Source: SVFI01 sp964519385
Lineage (GTDB): Bacteria; Bacillota; Clostridia; Lachnospirales; Lachnospiraceae
NCBI GenBank assembly: GCA_964519385.1
Contig: CAZFLR010000002.1
Coordinates: forward strand, 66,932 to 130,931
DNA: 64,000 nucleotides
Direction of reading: 5' to 3'
In this document: one piece after another, positions 58,057 through 64,000 of the stretch
Position numbering within the stretch: position 1 is the stretch's first letter
Layout: every line of letters starts with the position of its first letter
Translations under genes and position numbers: made by a program
The notes under the pieces: model-generated
The model's database searches: none
Seen by the model: the letters and a program-made list of their open reading frames with translations, nothing else
Told to the model about the DNA's origin: nothing

Positions 58057-58864
58057 ACGTTCCCTGTTGGCAGCACCTTATTTTGTCTGGTCCGTTGCCT
58101 TTATTATCATTCCGCTCATCATGGTGTTTTACTATGGCTTCATTGATGAAAACGGTGCTTTTACACTTGCAAATATTGCAGATATCGCCTCGCCCGAACA
58201 CAGCAAGGCTTTGCTGATATCTATACGACTTTCTCTTATCAGTACCGTTGTCTGCTTTGTCCTTGCCTATCCGCTTGCAATGATTCTTGCCAATATGAGC
58301 GTAAATCAGAATCAGTTTATCGTACTTGTATTCATTCTCCCTATGTGGATGAACTTTTTGCTCCGAACGCTGGCATGGCAGACCCTTTTGGAAAAGAACG
58401 GAGTTATCAATATGATTCTGAATTTCTTTTCTCTGCCGAATTTAAATATTATCAATACGGAGGCTGCCATTATCCTCGGTATGGTCTACAACTTCCTTCC
58501 ATTTATGGTTCTTCCGATTTATAACGCGCTTGCGAGAATGGATCATGATGTAATCAACGCAGCCCATGACCTCGGCGCGAACTGGATACAGACCTTCTGC
58601 CGTATTATTTTCCCGCTCAGTATTCCGGGCGTTGTAAGCGGTGTTACAATGGTATTTGTCCCTGCACTGACCACCTTCGTTATTTCGTCCATCCTCGGAG
58701 GAAGTAAAATCCTCCTGATTGGTAATGTAATCGAGCAGGAATTCACACAGGCTTCCAATTGGAATCTCGGCAGCGGACTTTCCATCGTGCTTATGGTGTT
58801 CATTATTCTGAGCATGATTATTTCCGCCATTCTTGACAAAGATGGGGAGGGAACGCTGTTATGA
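58046..58864 (+). CDS. potB: PotB, polyamine ABC transporter permease
   Basis: 272-residue membrane permease with six helices. The EAA-type loop contacting PotA is in NAAHDLGANWIQTFCRIIFP (about 175-195). It starts within the potA end: TTG at 58046 is 9 bases after GAGGAGG; an ATG at 58028 lacks a clear ribosome site, so the longer version is less likely. Its stop overlaps the potC ATG by 4 bp. Confidence 0.93.
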   Translation: MKSKRSLLAAPYFVWSVAFIIIPLIMVFYYGFIDENGAFTLANIADIASPEHSKALLISIRLSLISTVVCFVLAYPLAMILANMSVNQNQFIVLVFILPMWMNFLLRTLAWQTLLEKNGVINMILNFFSLPNLNIINTEAAIILGMVYNFLPFMVLPIYNALARMDHDVINAAHDLGANWIQTFCRIIFPLSIPGVVSGVTMVFVPALTTFVISSILGGSKILLIGNVIEQEFTQASNWNLGSGLSIVLMVFIILSMIISAILDKDGEGTLL

Positions 58865-59646
58865 AAAAATTTTTTTCAAGATTATATATTGTCATTATTT
58901 TTATATTTTTGTACGCTCCCATCGCTACTCTCATTGTTTTATCCTTCAACAAGAGCAAAACAAGGGCAAAATGGGGCGGTTTTACAACCAAATGGTATGT
59001 AGAGCTGTTTGAGAATGAGGTGATACTTGAAGCACTGCAGAACACACTGCTTCTGGCTCTTCTCTCCGCTCTGATTGCGACGGTCATCGGAACAGCAGCC
59101 TGTATTGCTATCAACCGGATGAACAAGGCGTGGCGTACCTTTTTCATGGGTGTAACCAATATTCCGATGCTGAATGCCGATATTGTAACCGGTATTTCCA
59201 TGATGCTTCTGTTTTTAAGCTTCGGAATGAGTTTCGGATTTTCCACGATTCTTCTGGCACACATTACCTTCAATATTCCTTATGTCATATTGAGTGTCAT
59301 GCCAAAGATGAAACAGTTGAACAGGCACACCTATGAGGCTGCACTTGATCTCGGTGCAGGCCCTGTGTATGCTTTCTTCAAAGTCGTATTTCCGGACTTA
59401 TTACCCGGTATATTCACCGGATTTTTGATGGCATTTACCATGTCACTGGATGACTTTATCATCACACACTTTACCAAAGGTCCGGGCGTGGATACCTTAT
59501 CCACCAAAATATATACGGAAGTCAAAAAGGGAATCAAACCCGAAATGTATGCACTGTCTACCATTATATTTATCGTTGTTCTGGCACTGCTTTTGATTAT
59601 CAACAGAGGCTCTGTCAAGAAGGATCAGATGAAAAAAAGAGTTTAA
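58861..59646 (+). CDS. potC: PotC, polyamine ABC transporter permease
   Basis: 261-residue permease with six helices and the N-terminal YAPIATLIVLSFN typical of PotC. The EAA loop is EAALDLGAGPVYAFFKVVFP, followed by SLDDFIITHF, another PotC signature. ATGA overlap with potB. It partners PotB to form the transmembrane channel. Confidence 0.95.
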   Translation: MKKFFSRLYIVIIFIFLYAPIATLIVLSFNKSKTRAKWGGFTTKWYVELFENEVILEALQNTLLLALLSALIATVIGTAACIAINRMNKAWRTFFMGVTNIPMLNADIVTGISMMLLFLSFGMSFGFSTILLAHITFNIPYVILSVMPKMKQLNRHTYEAALDLGAGPVYAFFKVVFPDLLPGIFTGFLMAFTMSLDDFIITHFTKGPGVDTLSTKIYTEVKKGIKPEMYALSTIIFIVVLALLLIINRGSVKKDQMKKRV

Positions 59647-59677
59647 CAGTTTAACATCAGAAATGAGGAGAAAAAAT

Positions 59678-60745
59678 ATGAAGAGACAAAAACTGACGGC
59701 ACTTATACTGCTTATGATGACGCTTGCAATTCTTGCCACCGGATGCGGTGACAGCAAAGGCGGAGAAAACGGCGAGGTCATTGTTTATAACTGGGGCGAA
59801 TACATTGACCCTGACACCATCGATATGTTTGAGGAAGAAACCGGTATCAAGGTAATCTATGATGAATTTGAGACAAACGAAATTATGTATCCGAAGGTTG
59901 AATCCGGTACAAGCAATTATGATGTGCTCTGCCCTTCGGATTATATGATTGAAAAATTAATCGAAAACGACCTGCTCGCTGAAATCAACTTTGACAACAT
60001 TCCGAACAAGGACAATATCGGTCAGCAGTATTACGAACAGTCCAAATCCTTTGATCCGGAAAACAAATATTCTGTTCCTTACTGCTTTGGTACCGTCGGC
60101 CTCTTATACAACAAAACTATGGTTGATGAGCCAATTGATTCCTGGGATGTACTCTGGGACGAAAAATACGCCGGCAATGTTCTTATGCAGGATTCCGTAA
60201 GAGATGCGTTTATGGTTTCTTTAAAACGTCTTGGCTACTCCATGAATACTCTGGATACTACCCAGCTTGAGCAGGCGCGTGACGAATTAATTACCCAGAA
60301 GCCTCTCACACAGGCATATGTCGTAGACCAGGTGCGTGATAAGATGATTGGCAATGAAGCTGCCATCGGTGTTATTTACTCCGGCGAAGCAATCTACACC
60401 CAGAGGGAAAATGACGATTTGGAATATGTGATTCCAAAGGAAGGCACCAATGTATGGATTGACAGTTGGGTAATCCCGAAGGCATCAAAAAACAAAGAGA
60501 ATGCAGAAGCCTTCATCAACTTTATGTGTCGTGAAGATATCGCGCTCATGAACTTTGAATATATCACCTATTCGACTCCGAACGATGCTGCCCGTGCCCT
60601 GATTGAGGACGAGACAATTCGCAACAGTGATATTGCATTCCCTGATTTGTCCCTGTACGAAAACCTTGAGACATTTAAGTACCTTGGTTCTGAGGGAGAC
60701 GAAATTTATAACGAATACTGGAAACAGGTAAAATCTGCGGACTGA
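59678..60745 (+). CDS. potD: PotD, polyamine-binding lipoprotein
   Basis: 355-residue extracellular binding protein with a lipoprotein signal (lipobox LATGC, Cys about residue 22). The mature protein starts with VIVYNWGEYIDPDTIDMFEEE, the PotD/PotF family N-terminus; SDYMIEKL, GTVGLLYNK, NVWIDSWVIPK and the final EIYNEYWK are further family patterns, with polyamine-site Trp/Tyr/Asp residues. ATG at 59678 is preferred (GAGGAG seven bases upstream) to the frame beginning 59663. Three bases separate it from the pseudouridine synthase gene. Confidence 0.95.
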   Translation: MKRQKLTALILLMMTLAILATGCGDSKGGENGEVIVYNWGEYIDPDTIDMFEEETGIKVIYDEFETNEIMYPKVESGTSNYDVLCPSDYMIEKLIENDLLAEINFDNIPNKDNIGQQYYEQSKSFDPENKYSVPYCFGTVGLLYNKTMVDEPIDSWDVLWDEKYAGNVLMQDSVRDAFMVSLKRLGYSMNTLDTTQLEQARDELITQKPLTQAYVVDQVRDKMIGNEAAIGVIYSGEAIYTQRENDDLEYVIPKEGTNVWIDSWVIPKASKNKENAEAFINFMCREDIALMNFEYITYSTPNDAARALIEDETIRNSDIAFPDLSLYENLETFKYLGSEGDEIYNEYWKQVKSAD

Positions 60746-60748
60746 CTT

Positions 60749-61639
60749 ATGAAACGGATATTTGATTATGAAATCGCATCAGAAGATGCGGATCAGACAA
60801 TTTTACAATTTTTAAAAAACAAAGGCTACTCATCATCGAATGTGGTAGCCTTAAAAAAAATAAAAAAAAGTATTTTAGTAAACGGAATCTGGGAACATGT
60901 CACATACAGACTCCGGGAGGGTGACAGACTGAGTATCCGATACGAGGAAACCGGTTTTAACGAACATATTCTTCCTACTCCCCTTCCGGTTTCAGTTGTT
61001 TATGAGGACATGGATATTCTTGTGGTAAACAAGCCCTCAGATATGCCCGTACATCCGTCGCAGGGAAATTACGAAAACACCCTCGCCAATACGCTTATGT
61101 ATTACTACGTACAAAAAGGTGAAATTTTTACTTTTCGCTGTATCAACAGGCTTGACAGAGACACCACCGGACTTGTTCTTCTTGCAAAGCATGGCATCAG
61201 TGCAGGAATCCTGTCTGCGCAGATGCAGAGACGCGAAATTCACCGGACTTACCTTGCTCTCGTCGAAGGACATTTCCACGACCTTAAAGGGACCATTGAT
61301 GCTCCGATTGCACGGAAGGACGGTTCCATCATTGAACGTGAAGTCAACTATCAGGTTGGCGAGCGGGCAGTCACACATTATGATGTAGTCAAAGAGTGCA
61401 CCTCTTCCGGCTACACCCTCCTGTCCATCAGGCTTGATACAGGACGTACTCACCAGATCCGTGTGCATATGCAGCACATAGGCCATCCTTTGATTGGCGA
61501 TACTCTGTATCCTTCCGATTGCAGTCGGATACAAAGACAGGCACTCCACTCATCACGACTTACCTTTGTACATCCAATCACAGGAAAACCGATGGATTTT
61601 TCTGCAGAGCTTCCAAAAGATATGAGCAGGCTGTTATAA
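60749..61639 (+). CDS. RluA-family 23S/tRNA pseudouridine synthase
   Basis: 296-residue enzyme: an S4 RNA-binding domain (about 12-70), then the catalytic domain with NRLDRDTTGLVLLAKH, the catalytic Asp being in RLDRDT. Here the His of HRLD is Asn, seen in several Firmicute homologues. TGRTHQIRVHMQHIGHPLIGD is the second family motif. It converts uridine to pseudouridine in rRNA or tRNA; the target cannot be deduced. It starts 3 bp after potD so it shares the pot transcript; the stop codon sits in the loop of the terminator. Confidence 0.9.
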   Translation: MKRIFDYEIASEDADQTILQFLKNKGYSSSNVVALKKIKKSILVNGIWEHVTYRLREGDRLSIRYEETGFNEHILPTPLPVSVVYEDMDILVVNKPSDMPVHPSQGNYENTLANTLMYYYVQKGEIFTFRCINRLDRDTTGLVLLAKHGISAGILSAQMQRREIHRTYLALVEGHFHDLKGTIDAPIARKDGSIIEREVNYQVGERAVTHYDVVKECTSSGYTLLSIRLDTGRTHQIRVHMQHIGHPLIGDTLYPSDCSRIQRQALHSSRLTFVHPITGKPMDFSAELPKDMSRLL

Positions 61640-61653
61640 CCTGCTCATTTTTT
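61622..61653 (+). terminator. Terminator of the pot-rluA unit overlapping the stop codon
   Basis: 9-bp stem ATGAGCAGG/CCTGCTCAT, 9-base loop that includes the TAA stop, then TTTTTTG. The left arm is the last codons of the pseudouridine synthase. Confidence 0.9.
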
Positions 61654-61657
61654 GTCC

Positions 61658-61909
61658 TTAATCCCGCGCTTCTTCCTCTACTTCTATGGACTGTGCCATC
61701 TGCATTTCAGATGCTCTGCATCCGCAATCTCTTTCATCCGGCGCAAACGGCGGGCGCGGATAGTCTCTGTCTCTGTTACATCTGCCTTCGCCGCAGCCCC
61801 TTCCTCTCTCTCTTCTCGGCTGAATCATACTGTTGTCACCACATCCGCACGAGTCGTTATTGTTTCTGTTGCAACAGCACAGCAATAAAATAATCCAAAT
61901 CCAATTCAT
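61658..61909 (-). CDS. Cysteine-rich 83-residue protein, unknown function
   Basis: 83 residues. A short hydrophobic N-terminus (MNWIWIILLLCCC) is followed by an Asn/Asp/Gly/Cys stretch (NNNDSCGCG) and an Arg/Gly-rich part with spaced cysteines (GRGCGEGRC, ERDCGC), then an acidic tail. Ten cysteines in total, five of them in CxC or CCC groups, suggest metal binding or a cell-surface small protein; no named family is recognised. Perfect ribosome site AGGAGG, 7 bases before ATG. A stem that pairs with this ribosome site lies upstream. Confidence 0.6.
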   Translation of the reverse strand: MNWIWIILLLCCCNRNNNDSCGCGDNSMIQPRRERGRGCGEGRCNRDRDYPRPPFAPDERDCGCRASEMQMAQSIEVEEEARD

Positions 61910-61916
61910 AATAAAA

Positions 61917-61948
61917 CCTCCTTCTTTACCATTAGGCTATGAAGGAGG
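61917..61948 (-). promoter_or_regulatory. Stem-loop masking the ribosome site of the Cys-rich gene
   Basis: Minus strand: CCTCCTTC (61941-61948) and GAAGGAGG (61917-61924) are exact 8-bp complements with a 16-base loop; the second arm is the ribosome site. The following TTTTATT could also make it a weak terminator for the DUF5662 gene. Confidence 0.5.
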
Positions 61949-61955
61949 CTTGCTC

Positions 61956-62501
61956 TTAGTTCCTATGCTGTTTTCTTAATATATGCTCACGTATATAGGC
62001 GCAGGTTTCCTCTTCTCCGCGCCGTGCAAGCATGGTCAGAAGAATTTCAAGCTGTTTCCTTGTTTTTGGATGCAGTAAATCCTGATTTTTTCCGCTTTTA
62101 TAATACGCCAGAGGATCGCTGTCCTTATAGTTTTCTTTATTATATACCTTGCTGGCTGCCACTCTATCCATAAACATTTCAATCACATAGCGGACAGGCA
62201 TCGGAGCCGGATGCATACCACCCTCGATATCCTTCATGCTATAGTCAATCCAGTATTCATAGTGGTGCTTATTTCTTCCCTTGTGATGCAGCCATGCAGA
62301 AGAATATCCCTTCTCCTCACGTTCCGCATTATTAGGACTCCGGTTGCCCTGATAGTATTTCGCACCGACCAGAAACTCTGACGGCATATATTTTGACAAA
62401 TCATGCGTCAATCCCTGCAGATACAGACCGACCTTAAAGCAGCCCTTCATAACAATGTATTTATGATATGTGATGGTTTTAAAGTGTTGTAACGCTTTCA
62501 T
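61956..62501 (-). CDS. DUF5662 family protein
   Basis: 181-residue His-rich protein with the DUF5662 pattern: HFKTITYHKYIVMKGCFKVG at the N-terminus, LTHDLSKYMPSEF, WLHHKGRNKHHYEYW and MPVRYVIEMFMDRVAASKVY. Many conserved His/Asp residues (HDLSK, HHKGRNKHH) suggest a metal site of HD type, but activity is unknown; some databases call it 'catalase' without basis here. It starts inside the end of the debranching-like gene (23 bp overlap) with only a distant GGAAG site. Confidence 0.82.
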   Translation of the reverse strand: MKALQHFKTITYHKYIVMKGCFKVGLYLQGLTHDLSKYMPSEFLVGAKYYQGNRSPNNAEREEKGYSSAWLHHKGRNKHHYEYWIDYSMKDIEGGMHPAPMPVRYVIEMFMDRVAASKVYNKENYKDSDPLAYYKSGKNQDLLHPKTRKQLEILLTMLARRGEEETCAYIREHILRKQHRN

Positions 62502-64000
62502 TCTTTTTTACATCTTCCTTCTTTTTTGGCACCTTACGACTGATAAGCACAAGAACACTTCGCGGAGCAACCGTTACCTTCTTCTGTTCTTCGCCTTCAT
62601 CAAACAACAATTCTCCGGACTGTTTTTCTCCCAGCCGAAGCCTTGTTCCGTAAACGATTTCCCACTCATATTCCTTCGGAAGAATCGGAAGCGCGAATTC
62701 ATGGGTAATCCAGTGCATATTGTAAGCAATATATATGAAATCGTCCGGAGACTTATCCTTCTTCTCCTCATAAAGTCCGCAGTACATAATCCCAAGATGG
62801 CGGTTATAGTTCTCAAATTGCGCATACCATGCCTGCTCACCGTGATAAGAGATATCCGGATACCCCTTAGAAGCATAATCCATACCACGCATAGGCTCTC
62901 TGCTGTGCAGAATCGGATGCTTTTTCCTGAATGCAATCAGCTCCTTCGTAAACTCCAGAAGCTCCGTTCCGGCCTTGTCCGACTTCCAGTTAATCCAGTT
63001 TACTTTATTATCCTGACAATAGGCATTATTATTCCCGCCCGTCGAATGTCCGAATTCATCCCCCGCTAAAAGAAGCGGTGTTGCCTGTGAAAGCATCAAA
63101 AAGGAAAGTGCATTTTTTCTCTGTGAAAGTCTGAGCGAGACGATTGCCTTCTTACGTGACATACCTTCCGCTCCACAATTCCAGCTATAATTATAATCGC
63201 TTCCATCCCGGTTATCTTCTCCGTTTTCCTCGTTGTGTTTTCTGTCATAGGAAACCAGATCCATCAGTGTAAAGCCACGATAATCGGTAATATGATGAAT
63301 CTGTGCCTCGTATTCACTGTTCTCCTTCACATAGTTTGCCATACGTGAAAGCATGTCTTCATCGCCCTTTAAAAACTTACGGCTGTCAAACCTGAAATCC
63401 TCCCGATAACAGCCCAGATTTTTAAATTCCGGTTTCTTTCCGTCCTGACCGTATATCTTGTCCACCATTGTTGTTTCACAATATATCTTGGTCCTTTTCA
63501 GTATCGGGTCATTGCCAAGAAGCTCCATTGGCAATCCGACTCCCATCAGATGGAAACCATCCACATGATATTCCATAACCCAGAATCTTAGAACCTCCTG
63601 AATAAATGCCGGAGTCCTGTCCTTTGAAAAATAAATCTGCATAATAAATTCAATATTATTTTTATGCAGTTCACGAATCATATTTTTGCAGGAAACAACC
63701 GGATTCTTAGCTCCGCCGTAAGAATACTTGGGTGCGAAATAGTAATTTCCTTCATCCGTAAATCCCCAGTAATTGATTCTGTATTCCCATATGTTTTTTT
63801 CGTCCGCAAAAGGCAATGTCTGTACACGGAACGTTGTATAAGCCGGATTGTAAATAATCTCATTAAATTCATAAACCGGCATGCTTTCCACAGCCGTAAT
63901 TCCAAGTTCCTTTAAATACGAAATCTTCTCTGTGAGCCCTTCAAACGTGCCCTTCATTTTGACACCCGAGGAAGGATGTCTGGTAAAGCCTCTCATATGA
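62479..64000 (-). CDS. Glycogen debranching-like GH13 protein, catalytic residues missing (5' end outside window)
   Basis: At least 506 residues of a GlgX/isoamylase-like protein (GH13 family). The frame is open at the window end and the first visible residues, HMRGFTRHPSSGV, align to the family's EMHVRGFTKHPSSGV, so the N-terminal CBM48-type domain lies upstream. NPAYTTF-like region, RFWVMEYHVDGFHLM, SYDRKHNEENGEDNRDG, SWNCGAEG and AGDEFGHSTGGNNNAYCQDN follow the debranching pattern closely. The nucleophile Asp in GFRFD is Met, the His/Asp of region IV (AHDG) are Tyr/Arg (TDYRGF), and the region I Asp/His are lost; only a possible acid Glu (IYCETTM) remains. Hydrolysis is unlikely. Confidence 0.82.
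   Translation of the reverse strand, partial: HMRGFTRHPSSGVKMKGTFEGLTEKISYLKELGITAVESMPVYEFNEIIYNPAYTTFRVQTLPFADEKNIWEYRINYWGFTDEGNYYFAPKYSYGGAKNPVVSCKNMIRELHKNNIEFIMQIYFSKDRTPAFIQEVLRFWVMEYHVDGFHLMGVGLPMELLGNDPILKRTKIYCETTMVDKIYGQDGKKPEFKNLGCYREDFRFDSRKFLKGDEDMLSRMANYVKENSEYEAQIHHITDYRGFTLMDLVSYDRKHNEENGEDNRDGSDYNYSWNCGAEGMSRKKAIVSLRLSQRKNALSFLMLSQATPLLLAGDEFGHSTGGNNNAYCQDNKVNWINWKSDKAGTELLEFTKELIAFRKKHPILHSREPMRGMDYASKGYPDISYHGEQAWYAQFENYNRHLGIMYCGLYEEKKDKSPDDFIYIAYNMHWITHEFALPILPKEYEWEIVYGTRLRLGEKQSGELLFDEGEEQKKVTVAPRSVLVLISRKVPKKKEDVKKNESVTTL

Noticed and set aside
1..64000. Search for CRISPR arrays, tRNA/rRNA genes, insertion sequences, phage or defence islands
   Set aside because: No spaced direct repeats, no tRNA-like cloverleaf in the short gaps, no transposase, integrase or terminase-like protein; the window is dense core genome.

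Overview
The window reads as chromosomal DNA of an anaerobic, low-to-moderate GC, spore-forming Firmicute, most likely a Lachnospiraceae member (Roseburia/Agathobacter-like). The basis is gene content: sporulation-associated yqfC/yqfD and a BofC-like protein, an NfnAB ferredoxin transhydrogenase, formate-THF ligase, Rex, a MinCDE set joined to mreBCD/mrdA/rodA, and several small families typical of Clostridia (DUF896, DUF4321, DUF5662). The assignment is inference, since no rRNA gene is present. I see no rRNA, tRNA, CRISPR array, insertion sequence or prophage; coding density is very high and no gene-free stretch reaches 300 bp.

Layout, from high to low coordinates because nearly everything below 53 kb is on the minus strand. 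At 62.5-64 kb is a glycogen-debranching-like protein cut by the window end, then a DUF5662 gene and a Cys-rich small gene. A plus-strand block at 53.2-61.6 kb holds an ABC-F protein, then (after a minus-strand lactonase) a polyamine cluster: XRE-cupin repressor, potABCD and a pseudouridine synthase. At 48-53 kb on the minus strand are rex, a coiled-coil protein, nnr, alr and mazF (no antitoxin gene), followed by yebC, an O-acetylhomoserine sulfhydrylase, a GT2 glycosyltransferase, a 55-residue gene missed by simple ORF calling, and a ClpP/TepA-like protease. ftsK/spoIIIE, fhs and a zinc-ribbon/TPR/chitobiase-like membrane protein follow.

From about 38.5 kb down to 13.5 kb runs an almost gapless series: nfnA-nfnB, a zinc-ribbon membrane protein, rlmH, nth, yqfC-yqfD-phoH-(degenerate pgpH-like)-ybeY, a polysaccharide flippase-like protein, a BofC-like protein, two FAD oxidoreductases, proB, DUF896, a 5-FCL ligase, proA, miaB, mutS, mutL, miaA and a PLP enzyme. 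Then comes an elongation/division cluster: DUF4321, radC, mreB-mreC-mreD, mrdA (PBP2), minC-minD-minE, rodA, mgsA and a D,D-carboxypeptidase. The left end has a solitary P-loop gene with its own promoter and terminator, a HlyD-like membrane protein, yggS and the start of sepF.

Most genes are core housekeeping. The points deserving a second look are conserved-looking proteins that have lost catalytic residues (the PgpH-like HD protein, the debranching-like GH13, a divergent MreB, an Asp-to-Glu change in methylglyoxal synthase), a near-consensus Rex operator inside rex's own promoter, the orphan alr-mazF arrangement with an inverted repeat at the mazF ribosome site, and a palindromic operator in front of the polyamine genes. 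I found no convincing new defence or mobile system. Where a ribosome binding site pointed to a start different from the longest reading frame, the chosen start is given and explained.
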